NCBI GenBank assembly: GCA_035294325.1
Contig: DATGLE010000135.1
Span: 1-30,295, forward strand
DNA length: 30,295 bases
Direction of reading: 5' to 3'
From: DATGLE01 sp035294325
Lineage (GTDB): Bacteria > Chloroflexota > Ktedonobacteria > Ktedonobacterales > Ktedonobacteraceae
Position numbers and translations under genes: made by a program. Position 1 is the first letter of the stretch, and each line of letters starts with the position of its first letter. Below the pieces are notes generated by a model. That model made no database searches. It saw only the letters and a list, made by a program, of their open reading frames with translations, and was not told the origin of the DNA. Shown piece after piece: positions 16,341 to 25,263 of this stretch.

Positions 16341-17060
16341 CTAATCCGCTGAACTGACGCCTGTCTCTGATCCGTGCTGCAACGCTTCATTGAAGACCGG
16401 GGCTAATCTATCCCGTACCGACTGCGAATGATAAGCAACGAGCCGCGCTGCGGATTCTGGATCACGCCGGGCAATAGCCTGATAGATCATGGTATGTTCC
16501 TGGTTGGATGGACTCATCCTTGACATGTCAAGATCCTTTTTGTAGCTGAGCAGATACAGATCGGTACGCTCCTCGTTACCCACGACAAAGCGCGTCAGCG
16601 GCTCATTCCCGGAGGCCACACCGACGGCATGGTGAAAATCGCGCCCGGAGCGCAGAATACCGGGGAGGTCGCCAGCGGCTGCCGCCTGCTCGCCCCGCCT
16701 GATCGCCTCTCCCATATCACGCAGTTGCGCATGCGTTGCAATCAATGCTGCGCGCCGCACCAGGTACGGCTCCACGACCTCGTTTGCGACGAACATCTGT
16801 ACGAATTCCTCGTGCGTCAGCGGGCGAACGTAAAATCCTCTGCCACTGCGTGGGGCAATCAACCCCTCATGCTGCAAGATAGAAAAAGCCTCGCGCACCG
16901 GCGTGCGACTCACCTGGAGAGTTGCGGCGATATCCTCCTCGATCAACGGCTGACCATACTCCAGATCACCAGAAAGGATGGCCTCCTTGATCGCCTGATA
17001 GGCAGCCTCTCGATAGCCTGGCGCTCGTTGTACAACCAGAGGCTTGAGTGAACGATGCAT
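16341..17060 (-). CDS. GntR-family regulator with FCD effector domain
   Basis: A 239-residue regulator. The winged helix (about 16-75) contains YQAIKEAILSGDLEYGQPLIEEDIA and VSRTPVREAFSILQHEGLI. The all-helical FCD domain (about 85-220) has the Asp/His residues expected to hold a metal and carboxylate effector (Asp141 and the HH pair at 143-144, His189, His211). FCD regulators usually sense organic acids or sugar acids. The gene leads a two-gene minus-strand unit with the HemL-like aminotransferase and stands back to back with the catabolic operon starting at 17469. TGTATACA palindromes lie at both promoters, which suggests that this protein controls both directions and itself. AAAGG precedes the ATG at 17060 by nine bases. 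Confidence 0.9.
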   Translation of the reverse strand: MHRSLKPLVVQRAPGYREAAYQAIKEAILSGDLEYGQPLIEEDIAATLQVSRTPVREAFSILQHEGLIAPRSGRGFYVRPLTHEEFVQMFVANEVVEPYLVRRAALIATHAQLRDMGEAIRRGEQAAAAGDLPGILRSGRDFHHAVGVASGNEPLTRFVVGNEERTDLYLLSYKKDLDMSRMSPSNQEHTMIYQAIARRDPESAARLVAYHSQSVRDRLAPVFNEALQHGSETGVSSAD

Positions 17061-17112
17061 ATCTTTTTACCTTTGTTTTACCGCTTTCTCAATAGTATGT
17101 CACACTGGTTTA

Positions 17113-17120
17113 TGTATACA
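17113..17120. promoter_or_regulatory. GntR-type operator at the regulator promoter
   Basis: TGTATACA, within TGTATACAAGGATACA, lies immediately downstream of the predicted -10 box of the regulator gene. It shares the core TGTATACAA with the site at 17335. Confidence 0.55.
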
Positions 17121-17149
17121 AGGATACATTATTTTCTTGCTGCTGTCAA
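17121..17149 (-). promoter_or_regulatory. Candidate promoter of the GntR-type gene
   Basis: On the minus strand a perfect TTGACA (17149-17144), a 17-base spacer and TATCCT (17126-17121, 4/6). The TGTATACA operator is directly downstream. Confidence 0.5.
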
Positions 17150-17256
17150 ATGGCGAGGGGTCCTTCAAGGGTATATCTCCAGCGTTAGAGGCCCATTATA
17201 AGCCCATTTTCTCCTGGAAAACGGCGCGAACCTCCAGAGCCAGAGCGATAGAGTGC

Positions 17257-17285
17257 TTGACAGGAGCAATTTTAGCAGGTATTAT
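17257..17285 (+). promoter_or_regulatory. Promoter of the catabolic operon
   Basis: A perfect TTGACA (17257-17262), a 17-base spacer and TATTAT (17280-17285, 5/6). The expected start near 17292 leaves about 177 nt of leader. The operator at 17335-17348 would sit about 45 bases into the transcript. Confidence 0.65.
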
Positions 17286-17334
17286 TTGCATAGCCACCCC
17301 GATACAATTTTCTCAGGACTTTTTTAACCAGTTG

Positions 17335-17348
17335 TTTTGTATACAAAA
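17335..17348. promoter_or_regulatory. GntR-type operator in the operon leader
   Basis: TTTTGTATACAAAA is a perfect 14-bp palindrome downstream of the operon promoter, placed to act as a roadblock. It shares TGTATACAA with the site at 17113. Confidence 0.6.
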
Positions 17349-17468
17349 ATTTATCTGACAATCGCTAATCAGGAACGAGAGAAAATAGCTGGATGCAAGG
17401 CGGAACTTGCATGGGAGATCTGGCGCTACCTGGTATGGCGGCAAGTCAGAGAAGGAGGCATAGAAATT

Positions 17469-18746
17469 GTGACATCGCAGCGCATAGCCGACATTGCCAT
17501 CATTGGCGGCGGGATAATTGGGATGAGCTGTGCATACGAACTGGCGCGTCAGGGCGCGGAGCGTGTTGTGCTGTTTGACAGGCAGAATCCGGCCAGCGGT
17601 ACGACGGGTGGATCGGCTGGCGTGGTCTGTTTGCACGACTTTGACGAATTATATGCCTGCTTTACACTGATTGGCTATGCTCGCTACCAGCAATTGCGCC
17701 GCGATTACAACTTCAGGTTTAACTCCTGGGGTTCGCTCAAGGTGATCTACGAGCCGGGCCAGTTTCCTCCGGCGTCCGATGCCTACTACCAGCGCTTCGG
17801 CGGCGGGGGAGAGAGCATTTATTTTCACGAGTATCTGGAGCCGCAAGAGCTGCTGCGCCGCTATCCCTGGATCAAACCTGAGCGCGTCAGGGGCGGCGTG
17901 TTCTATCCCAACCAGGGTTTTATCGATCCTTATGCACTGGTAGCGCTCTATGAGAAGCTGGCGCTGGATACGGGACGCGTCGAGGTTCATCGCAACACGC
18001 CCGTGCTGCAAATTCGCACGGAAGGTGATCGCATTGCCGCGCTTGTCACGCGGCGCGGCCTATGGCAGGTCGGCAAGGTGCTCAACGCCGGCGGGCCGTG
18101 GGGAGCCAAAATTGCCGCGCTGGCTGGCTCTCATCTCGCCCTCGTGCCACAGCGCGTTCAGGTCTGTGTCGCTACCGCCTTCGATGATGGCGTGGAAGCT
18201 GCCCCGCTGACCGGTCTACCCGAGTCGGTGAACGGTGAGGGCGTCTGGTGCCGGGGTGAGCTGGGAGGAGCGCTGCTCTTCGGGCAGCACCACGACACGA
18301 CAAAACCTGGCTATACCGTCGATCCCGATTATGTTAATCGCGTCAACGATCCCGACTACCCGCAGGCGGTAGAGCAGGTCTGCCGCCGCTTCTGGCATCT
18401 TCCCGCGAGTGTTTTCCTCAATGGCTGGTGCTGTGTATACGGCACTACCGAGGATGGTTTTCCCATCATCTCGCGTGATACCAGGTTACAGAACTTCTAT
18501 CACGCGGTTGGCCTCAATGGTCACGGCATTACCTTGCATGCTGGCACCGCGCGGGCCGCGACTGCATTGCTGCTGCATGGCAGTACCTCACTGGACCTCA
18601 GCGATGTGCTGGGCAAACCTGCCCGCCTGAACTTCTCGGCGCTCGACGCCGGGCGCTTCGCGCGTGGCGAGTTGCTCAGGTTTGAGCTTCGTGACACCAT
18701 CAGCCTGCCCTCGCAGGTAACGGGGGCAGAGCACACAAAGGAGTAG
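17469..18746 (+). CDS. FAD-dependent amine/amino-acid oxidoreductase (DAO family)
   Basis: A 425-residue flavoprotein of the D-amino acid oxidase / sarcosine oxidase / glycine oxidase superfamily. The N-terminal Rossmann motif IIGGGIIGMSCAYELA (11-26) binds FAD, and NPASGTTGGSAG (about 40-51) is the usual following loop. The C-terminal YGTTEDGFPIISRD and GLNGHGITLHAGTARA segments match the family's FAD-closing region. It should oxidise a C-N bond of an amine or amino acid, but the substrate is not evident. The start is GTG 17469, because AAGGAGG lies ten bases upstream and the family sequence begins here. The frame upstream would begin inside the operator. It is the first gene of the operon, and its stop is 4 bp from the next ATG. 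Confidence 0.82.
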   Translation: MTSQRIADIAIIGGGIIGMSCAYELARQGAERVVLFDRQNPASGTTGGSAGVVCLHDFDELYACFTLIGYARYQQLRRDYNFRFNSWGSLKVIYEPGQFPPASDAYYQRFGGGGESIYFHEYLEPQELLRRYPWIKPERVRGGVFYPNQGFIDPYALVALYEKLALDTGRVEVHRNTPVLQIRTEGDRIAALVTRRGLWQVGKVLNAGGPWGAKIAALAGSHLALVPQRVQVCVATAFDDGVEAAPLTGLPESVNGEGVWCRGELGGALLFGQHHDTTKPGYTVDPDYVNRVNDPDYPQAVEQVCRRFWHLPASVFLNGWCCVYGTTEDGFPIISRDTRLQNFYHAVGLNGHGITLHAGTARAATALLLHGSTSLDLSDVLGKPARLNFSALDAGRFARGELLRFELRDTISLPSQVTGAEHTKE

Positions 18747-18750
18747 GGCT

Positions 18751-20094
18751 ATGATCGTCGAAAATGCGCTATCTCGCCGCGACTTTCTGCGCCTCAGTGG
18801 AGCAGCATTAGGCGGAGCCGCTGTGTTGTCCGCCTGTACAGCTTCTAATAGTTCATCCGGGCCTGTAACGCTCAAGTTCTGGAATTCGATCTACCCGACC
18901 ACCGATCCCGCCAATAAGGGCAAGAAGTTGAGCCAGTTCTATATTGCTCAGGCCGTTAAACGCTTTGAAGCTGCCAATCCCGGCATCAAGGTTCAGATGC
19001 AGGTCATCCCCGGCACCCCCGATATGTTCACCCAATATCGTGTGGCGAGCATCGCGAAGAACGGGCCAGACGTGATGACGCTCTGGTCGGGCAGCTATAT
19101 GTTTCATCTCAAAGATTTCCTGGAGCCGCTCGATCCATATTTTACTCCACAGGAGAAAGAGCGCCTGCGCGGCTGGGATGCGGTGACGGAGGGCTTCAAG
19201 GCCGGATCCGGCAAGACCTATGGCGTGCCCAATGCTTCCGATGGCATCACGGCTATCTACTACAACAAACAACTGCTGGCAAAGGCCGGCGTCGATCCAG
19301 AGGCGAACTGGCCGGCTACCTTCGACGACTTCCTGAGCATGTTAGCGAAGATCAAAGCCTCCGGCACGATGCCCTTTGTACTGTACGATAACGGCTACAC
19401 CTTCTTCAGCCTCGATTACTGGATCGCTCAGGTCGTCGATGGCGACCACGGGATTCTCGAACTGGTGCAGGGCAAGCGCAATTTCAGCGATCCTGACCTC
19501 GTGCAAGTGGCACAGAAATGGAGCCAGCTTGCGCAGTACACGCTGCCCGGCGCGCCAACCATGAACAGCGGCCAGGCACACCAGTTCTTCTTTCAAGGCA
19601 AGGTGGCGATGAGCGTTGACCTTCCTGCTGTCACCGGGGATATGCGTCAGGCGATTGGCAATAATCTGGGCGTCCACAGGCTGCCGGATTTCAGTACGAG
19701 CGTTCCCATCCGTAACTCGGGCATAGGCGGCGCCGGTACCGCGCTGATCGTCTCCAACTACTCCAGGCATAAGCCAGAGGCCGTCAAATTCATCAAATTC
19801 CTGGTGAGTAAGGATGAGCAGGCCAGGCGCGCGGCTGATCCCAATGAGGGCCTGATTAATGCTGTGGATGTTGACGTGTCGCAGATCTATAAGGATCCTC
19901 TGATGCTGGAACAGCAACAATGGGCGCTTGCACCGAATACGATGTTCTGGCCCGATAACGTCTATCCCGCCGAACTCACGAACGAGCTGGCTGCCCAGGC
20001 GCAGCTTGCCTGGACCGGCAAGATCACTCCTTCGCAATTCATGCAGAAGCTGGATGCGAAGCGAAACGAGCTGCTACAGAATCCTGGACAGTAG
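18751..20094 (+). CDS. ABC importer solute-binding lipoprotein (sugar-type, Tat-exported)
   Basis: A 447-residue extracellular binding protein of the family-1 (MalE/UgpB-like) type. The N-terminus has a twin-arginine motif SRRDFLRLSG (8-17) and a lipobox LSAC with Cys29 as the lipidation site. Export through Tat and anchoring in the membrane are therefore expected. The mature part shows the usual opening VTLKFWNSIYPTTDP, AVKRFEAANPGIKVQ, GKTYGVPNASDGITAIYYNKQLLAKAG and a C-terminal lobe ending near TPSQFMQKLDAKRNELL. It captures the operon's substrate for the two permeases that follow. AAGGAG of the preceding gene's end serves as ribosome binding site. The ligand is probably an oligosaccharide or glycoside by family and neighbours. 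Confidence 0.92.
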   Translation: MIVENALSRRDFLRLSGAALGGAAVLSACTASNSSSGPVTLKFWNSIYPTTDPANKGKKLSQFYIAQAVKRFEAANPGIKVQMQVIPGTPDMFTQYRVASIAKNGPDVMTLWSGSYMFHLKDFLEPLDPYFTPQEKERLRGWDAVTEGFKAGSGKTYGVPNASDGITAIYYNKQLLAKAGVDPEANWPATFDDFLSMLAKIKASGTMPFVLYDNGYTFFSLDYWIAQVVDGDHGILELVQGKRNFSDPDLVQVAQKWSQLAQYTLPGAPTMNSGQAHQFFFQGKVAMSVDLPAVTGDMRQAIGNNLGVHRLPDFSTSVPIRNSGIGGAGTALIVSNYSRHKPEAVKFIKFLVSKDEQARRAADPNEGLINAVDVDVSQIYKDPLMLEQQQWALAPNTMFWPDNVYPAELTNELAAQAQLAWTGKITPSQFMQKLDAKRNELLQNPGQ

Positions 20095-20116
20095 GGAAAT
20101 CGAGAAAGCTATCACG

Positions 20117-20167
20117 CATGTCATCCTGAGCGGCTACGAAGGATCCGCAGCCGCTCAGGATGACATG
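20117..20167. repeat. REP-like hairpin between binding protein and permease genes
   Basis: Perfect 19-bp arms (20117-20135 and 20149-20167) around a 13-base loop. The sequence contains GTCATCCTGAGCG and CGAAGGATC, a motif that recurs as an interspersed repeat in many bacterial genomes. In the mRNA it would form a strong stem right after the binding-protein stop, where such stems often protect the upstream message from decay and lower expression of the downstream permeases. Confidence 0.75.
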
Positions 20168-20244
20168 AGGCCAGGCTTACTGATCTTGAACGTTAACATT
20201 CATGTAGCAAGCGTGCGCCGGTAGTAGCAAGAAAGGCAGTATCG

Positions 20245-21195
20245 ATGAATGCGCTCAAAGAAACGGAGCAGGTTGGAGTGAGAACCGCCTCCGTCAAAGT
20301 CGTAACCTCTCGCACTTCACGCATGACACTGCGCCGCAAAGAGATCCTGACGGCATTTTTGTCGCTCTTGCCGGCCTTCTTCCTGATCGCTGCGTTGATG
20401 TGGTATCCGCTGGCTACCGCCGTCTATCACAGCTTTACGCAGTGGGATGGCTTAAATACGACGTGGATTGGCCTGCGAAACTATATCGACATCTTCACCT
20501 CGGGACAGTTGTGGCTGCTATTGCGTAACAACTTCATCTTTCTGCTCTCTATCCCTGGCATCCTGATTATCTCGCTCATCGTCTCTGTTCTTCTCTTTGA
20601 AGAAGTGCCCGGCTGGAAATTCTTCCGTTCCGTCTACTACCTGCCGACCATCCTGTCGGCAGTCGTGGTCGGTTTCCTGATGCAGGCGCTCTTTTCTTCG
20701 GAGGGCGCCGTCAATGAGGCGTTGAAAGCAATCGGTCTGGGAGCGCTGGCGCAGCCGTGGATTAATGCCGCGCCTACCGCCTTCCTGGTCCTGATCCTGG
20801 CCTTCTACTGGCAGACGTTGGGGCAGGGCGTGCTGATCTTCCTGTCTGGCCTCTCGGCGATATCGACAGAGTTGATAGAAGCGGCACGCATTGATGGCGC
20901 CAGCTGGTGGCAGCGCCTGTTCAGGGTAATCTTCCCGTTGCTGGCTCCTGCCATCTCCTATTTCATGGTCACGAATATCATCTATATCTTTATCGGCCTC
21001 TTTGCCCTGGTGTACTCGATCACACGTGGCGGCCCGGGCTATGAGACGACGCCTATTGATTACATGATCTACATCAAGGCTTTTGAAGCGGGCGACCTGG
21101 GTTATGCTTCCGCGCTGTCCGTCATTCTGCTGATCCTGGTCTCGGCGGTCTGCTGGCTCCAGGTGAAAGCGCTTGATACGATGGCGGCTGACTAG
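20245..21195 (+). CDS. ABC sugar permease, MalF/UgpA type
   Basis: A 316-residue inner-membrane permease with about six transmembrane segments. The first (about 38-60, LPAFFLIAALMWYP) comes after a basic cytoplasmic N-terminus. The EAA loop ELIEAARIDGASWWQRLFRVIFPLLAPAI (about 210-238), which docks the ATPase, is well preserved. It pairs with the next gene to form the channel. AAAGG lies upstream of ATG 20245. No ATPase gene is in the operon. Confidence 0.92.
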   Translation: MNALKETEQVGVRTASVKVVTSRTSRMTLRRKEILTAFLSLLPAFFLIAALMWYPLATAVYHSFTQWDGLNTTWIGLRNYIDIFTSGQLWLLLRNNFIFLLSIPGILIISLIVSVLLFEEVPGWKFFRSVYYLPTILSAVVVGFLMQALFSSEGAVNEALKAIGLGALAQPWINAAPTAFLVLILAFYWQTLGQGVLIFLSGLSAISTELIEAARIDGASWWQRLFRVIFPLLAPAISYFMVTNIIYIFIGLFALVYSITRGGPGYETTPIDYMIYIKAFEAGDLGYASALSVILLILVSAVCWLQVKALDTMAAD

Positions 21196-21215
21196 CCTGA
21201 GATGAAAGGGAGCAT

Positions 21216-22052
21216 ATGATGAGAAAAAGCATAGCGCTGCTAACGCGCGGCGTCATTATTGGCATCCTGGCGATCTTCGCCGCTGCTGCCATCTATCCTG
21301 TTCTGTTCATGCTATTGAGCAGCTTCAAAACCTCGGTGCAGTATACCAACGATCCACTGTCCCTGCCGCCGGGCTTCTCGTACATTCAGAATTTCGTAGC
21401 GATGTACAACGACTTCAATCTGCCGGGCCTGCTGCTCAACACCGTTACATATATCGCGCTGGCCGCTTTCGTCTCGCTGGCCGTCTCCATTCCGGCCTCC
21501 TACGCGTTAGCCAAACTGCGCTTCCCGCTGCGCAACCTCTTCTTTCTGTTCATTATTGCGAGCATGGTCATTCCGGCGATTACCTTTATTATCCCTGATT
21601 ATGTCTTGATGTCGAACCTCAACCTGGTTGATACGTTGTGGTCGGTGGTCCTGCTGTGGGCCGCGACCAGCGTGCCCGGCTCCGTCTTTCTGCTCACATC
21701 GTTGATGCGCGGGCTGCCAGACGAAATTCTGGAGGCGACCAGGGTGGATGGCGCGAACTATCTGCAACTGATGCTGAGGATTATCATTCCGATCAGCACG
21801 CCCGGCATCATCACCATCACGATTTTCAACGTCACCGCATGGTGGAATGACCTGCTGATCCCGCTGGTTTTCTTGCAGTCGGACGCCAATAAGACGCTGA
21901 CGGTGGCGGTAGCGACGATTGTCGGGCGCTTTAATACCGACTATCCGCTGTTGCTGACCGGCCTGCTGATGGCCTCGCTGCCACCCATCCTGATCTACGT
22001 CTTCCTGCAAAGATATATCCGGCGCGGCCTGGTTATCGGCGCGATCAAGTAA
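21216..22052 (+). CDS. ABC sugar permease, MalG/UgpE type
   Basis: A 278-residue inner-membrane permease, the partner of the preceding one, with six predicted transmembrane segments. The EAA motif EILEATRVDGANYLQLMLRII (about 172-192) is present. It begins 20 bp after the upstream stop, with AAAGGGAG before two consecutive ATG codons (21216 and 21219), so the exact start is uncertain by one residue. It ends at the usual short C-terminus (RYIRRGLVIGAIK). Confidence 0.92.
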   Translation: MMRKSIALLTRGVIIGILAIFAAAAIYPVLFMLLSSFKTSVQYTNDPLSLPPGFSYIQNFVAMYNDFNLPGLLLNTVTYIALAAFVSLAVSIPASYALAKLRFPLRNLFFLFIIASMVIPAITFIIPDYVLMSNLNLVDTLWSVVLLWAATSVPGSVFLLTSLMRGLPDEILEATRVDGANYLQLMLRIIIPISTPGIITITIFNVTAWWNDLLIPLVFLQSDANKTLTVAVATIVGRFNTDYPLLLTGLLMASLPPILIYVFLQRYIRRGLVIGAIK

Positions 22053-22090
22053 TACATACACCTGTCATAGCGAGAAAGGGAAGATGTCCT

Positions 22091-23386
22091 TTGCATTCAA
22101 CAACGCTCACGCTCAATTGTCAGCGCACCCATCAGACAATGGAGGGCTTTGGGGCCAATATCAACCCGGTTGGGCACTGGTATGACGGCCAGCTTATCCC
22201 TGCACTGGACAAGCTGATCGACGATCTCGGCGCCAGTCTCTTCCGGCTCGATCCCTATGGTTTCACCAACTGGATCGATCCAGATGGCAGGGCTGATCGC
22301 ACCATTCTACATAGCGAGACATATACCAGAATCTACCGGAGCCAGCCTTTTCAGGATGCATGGGCGATGGCACGGTATTTCAATCGCAAAGGAGTGCGCT
22401 TCATCCTCAACGTCAGTGGTATCGTCCCGCGCTGGATGTGTGGCCCGGATGGAAAGACGCTCTCGGACCTGGAGGCGTATGCCGATCTCCTGACTTCGCT
22501 TGCATGGTGGGCGCGTAAAGAAGAGGACCTCAGGTTCGATTTATTTGGCCCGTTCAATGAAACCGATCTTGGCCCGCCCGAAGGTCCAGTCGTTGCCCCG
22601 GCGGACGCCGCTAGAGTGCTGGAACTTCTTGCTGCGCGTTTCGAGCGCGTGGGGCTGGGGGATATCGGCTTCGTAGCTGTAGATCAGGGCCATTACAATC
22701 TGGACTACCTGCAACCCATCGCGGCTTCGGAGAAGCTGCGCGAAAAAGTTGCGGCTGCTGGCATGCACTGCTACAGCGATTTCTCTCTGACTGCCGTGCG
22801 CGATTTCATCATTCAAAACAAACTCAACTGGAGCTACTGGCTCACAGAGTACGGCGACCTCGATCAGAGCGGCGAAAGGGAGTGGGAGGTTGCGCTGCTT
22901 TCGACGCGGCGCCTGCTGCGCGGCTTGCTCGACGGTGTGCAGGCGGCGATGGTATGGGATGCCTATGACAACTGGCATGGGCATGACGATTCCTGGAGCC
23001 TCTATGGTCTGCTGCGCACGGGGAGCAAGAGAAGATACACGCCCAAAAAGCGCTACTATGCGGCGAAGCAGATCTATCGCTTCGTGCCGCCGGGCGCTGT
23101 ACGCATCGATACCAGCAGCGATGATCCTGACCTGCTCGCCACAGCATTTCAAACACTGCAAGGCGATCTGACGCTCGTCGGACTGAATGAGCGGGGACCG
23201 CTGCGCCTCGACGTGACTATCGAGGGGAGCAGCGCCGGGAAGATGCTGCGTTTCCTTCTCACCAGCCGCAGCGAGGATTGTAACCTTGTGGGCGAGTTCC
23301 CGCTGGGAGAGCGCTTCCGGCTGACTATTCCTGGTGAGAGCATCTTTACATTGACGACGTTTGAACCGGAACATTACTCATTTTGA
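22091..23386 (+). CDS. GH30-like clan GH-A glycosidase, cytoplasmic
   Basis: A 431-residue protein with a (beta/alpha)8 barrel and a C-terminal beta-sandwich (about 340-431), the layout of GH30-type enzymes (MEGFGANINPVGHWYD at the start). The likely acid/base is Glu157 in FGPFNETDLGPP and the nucleophile Glu253 in YWLTEYGD, at the ends of strands 4 and 7 as in clan GH-A. There is no signal peptide, so it should cleave an imported glycoside inside the cell. The start is TTG 22091, as AAAGGGA lies about ten bases upstream. The nearby ATG at 22084 is in another frame that soon closes. It follows the permeases by 38 bp. The exact family (GH30 or a GH5-like relative) and sugar specificity cannot be settled by eye. 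Confidence 0.75.
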   Translation: MHSTTLTLNCQRTHQTMEGFGANINPVGHWYDGQLIPALDKLIDDLGASLFRLDPYGFTNWIDPDGRADRTILHSETYTRIYRSQPFQDAWAMARYFNRKGVRFILNVSGIVPRWMCGPDGKTLSDLEAYADLLTSLAWWARKEEDLRFDLFGPFNETDLGPPEGPVVAPADAARVLELLAARFERVGLGDIGFVAVDQGHYNLDYLQPIAASEKLREKVAAAGMHCYSDFSLTAVRDFIIQNKLNWSYWLTEYGDLDQSGEREWEVALLSTRRLLRGLLDGVQAAMVWDAYDNWHGHDDSWSLYGLLRTGSKRRYTPKKRYYAAKQIYRFVPPGAVRIDTSSDDPDLLATAFQTLQGDLTLVGLNERGPLRLDVTIEGSSAGKMLRFLLTSRSEDCNLVGEFPLGERFRLTIPGESIFTLTTFEPEHYSF

Positions 23387-23435
23387 GGTTATTCAGGCAT
23401 GTATCTATCCATAAAACAAAGGAAGGCAGACAGAT

Positions 23436-25160
23436 ATGAGGCTGCGTAGCGCCGAATGGTTTGAAGGCCGAGACGAATTGGGACCACAGAGCCGCTCCGT
23501 GCTGCGCACTCTCGGTTGGACAGAGGAGTTCTTTGCCGGAAAACCCATCATTGGTATTGCCAATTCCTGGAGTGAGTTGAACAATTGCAATCTGGGCCTC
23601 AAGGCGGTTGCGGAGGCCGTAAAGCGCGGCGTCATCGCGGCAGGTGGCGTTCCCCTGGAGTTTAACACGATCTCACTTGGTGAGGAACTGATGAAGCCGA
23701 GCGCCATGCTCTATCGCAACTTGCTGGCGATGGAGCTTGAGGAGACGCTGCGTGCTTATCCAATTGATGGCGTGGTACTGCTGACCGGTTGTGACAAGAC
23801 GACGCCTGCCCAGTTGATGGGTGCGGCCAGCGCCAACCTTCCCGCGATCCAGGTATGCGCCGGGCCAAAACGCGCAGGCCGCTGGAGGGGGCGCGAGCTG
23901 GGTTCTGGCACGGATCTGTGGCGCTACCTGGACGAGTATCGCACCGGGGCCATCAATGGCTGTGACTGGCAGGCGATTGAAGAGAACTACTCCTGTAGCA
24001 TTGGCACATGTAATACGATGGGCACCGCCTCGACCATGACGGTGCTCGCGGAGGCGCTCGGTATGATGCTGCCGGGAACGGCTACTATCCCTGCCAGCGA
24101 TACGCGCCGCCTGGCTGCCGCCGAACTGAGCGGGCGGCGCGCCGTCGCACTGGTGCGCGAAGATGTGAGGCCGTCTCAACTGATGACACGCCGGGCTTTC
24201 GAGAATGCGCTGCGCGTATTTATGGCAATCGGCGGCTCAACCAATGCCGTAATCCACCTGATCGCCATTGCCGGGCGGTTGCGCGTCCCACTGACACTCG
24301 ACGACTTTGACGCTTTCGCGCGCACGACACCGACACTCCTGAACCTCCAGCCTACGGGCACAAAGCTTATGCTGGATTTTGATAACGCAGGGAGTACGCC
24401 GGCGCTGATGCGCGAGTTGCGTGATCTGCTGCACCTGGATTGTCTGACGGTCACGGGGAAGACACTGGGCGAGAGCCTGAAAGCGGCCTCCTTTGTCGAT
24501 AGAGAGGTGATTCGCCCGCTGCGCGATCCGCTCTATCCATCAGGGGCGCTCGCTGTGCTGCGCGGCAACCTCGCGCCTGGCGGAGCCATTCTGCGCACAA
24601 CCACGGCATCTGAACACCTGCAAAAGCATCGCGGGCCGGCCATCGTCTTCGAGTATTACGAAGATATGCTGGCGCGTATCGACGATCCTGAGCTATCCGT
24701 GACCGCAGACTCGGTACTTGTGCTCAGGAATGCGGGCGCTGTGGGCGTACCGGGCCTGCCCGAATGGGGATCGATTCCTATTCCGAAAAAATTATTGCTG
24801 CAAGGCGTAAAGGACATGGTGTGCATCAGCGATGCGCGCATGAGCGGCACCAGTTCCGGTACAACAGTACTGCATGTCTCCCCGGAGGCGGCTGTAGGCG
24901 GCCCGCTGGCCCTTGTCGAAGATGGCGACCTGATCGAACTGGATGTCGAGGCGCGCCGGCTCTCGCTGCTGGTCGCTGAGGATGAGTTAGCGCGGCGCAG
25001 GGCACAATGGAGGCCGCCGGAGCGGGCGCATCTGCGTGGCTACCCGCGTCTCTATGCCGAGCATGTGCTTCAGCCCGAGGAGGGCTGCGACTTCGATTTC
25101 CTTCGTCCCAAATCGGAGGCCGAACTTGCCTTTGTGCCTCCCATCGTCGGACGTTCATAA
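23436..25160 (+). CDS. IlvD/Edd-family dehydratase, sugar-acid type
   Basis: A 574-residue [Fe-S] dehydratase. Three cysteines expected to hold a [2Fe-2S] cluster are Cys51 (NNCN), Cys119 (TGCDK) and Cys192 (IGTCNTMGTAS). Lys121 beside Cys119 is the position of the carbamylated, metal-binding lysine. The 68- and 73-residue spacing of the cysteines agrees with that of sugar-acid dehydratases such as L-arabonate dehydratase. MSGTSSGTTVLHVSPEAAVGGPLALVEDGD (about 469-498) forms the active-site end. It should turn an aldonic or uronic-type acid into a 2-keto-3-deoxy acid. The operon context supports this over isoleucine/valine synthesis, because no ilv genes are present. GGAAGG precedes ATG 23436. 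Confidence 0.88.
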   Translation: MRLRSAEWFEGRDELGPQSRSVLRTLGWTEEFFAGKPIIGIANSWSELNNCNLGLKAVAEAVKRGVIAAGGVPLEFNTISLGEELMKPSAMLYRNLLAMELEETLRAYPIDGVVLLTGCDKTTPAQLMGAASANLPAIQVCAGPKRAGRWRGRELGSGTDLWRYLDEYRTGAINGCDWQAIEENYSCSIGTCNTMGTASTMTVLAEALGMMLPGTATIPASDTRRLAAAELSGRRAVALVREDVRPSQLMTRRAFENALRVFMAIGGSTNAVIHLIAIAGRLRVPLTLDDFDAFARTTPTLLNLQPTGTKLMLDFDNAGSTPALMRELRDLLHLDCLTVTGKTLGESLKAASFVDREVIRPLRDPLYPSGALAVLRGNLAPGGAILRTTTASEHLQKHRGPAIVFEYYEDMLARIDDPELSVTADSVLVLRNAGAVGVPGLPEWGSIPIPKKLLLQGVKDMVCISDARMSGTSSGTTVLHVSPEAAVGGPLALVEDGDLIELDVEARRLSLLVAEDELARRRAQWRPPERAHLRGYPRLYAEHVLQPEEGCDFDFLRPKSEAELAFVPPIVGRS

Positions 25161-25263
25161 AAGCCGGGGCGACCCTTGCGGTCTTTCCTACTATCCGGTA
25201 TGCCTCTGGCGATTAGCGTAGGGGCGGGACCTGCCTCCGCCCTGTTCTGGAAGGAGTTTTTCT

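Larger units (their letters stand above)
17061..17468. other. Divergent control region, gntR-type gene / catabolic operon
   Basis: About 400 bp with two divergent promoters (17121-17149 minus, 17257-17285 plus) and two TGTATACA-type operators (17113, 17335). The operon leader runs from about 17292 to 17468. A 104-codon plus-strand frame (17044-17358) has no family features and is not called. Confidence 0.6.

Noticed and set aside
17044..17358. 104-codon plus-strand frame across the divergent control region
   Set aside because: It overlaps both promoters and the operators and has no family features.
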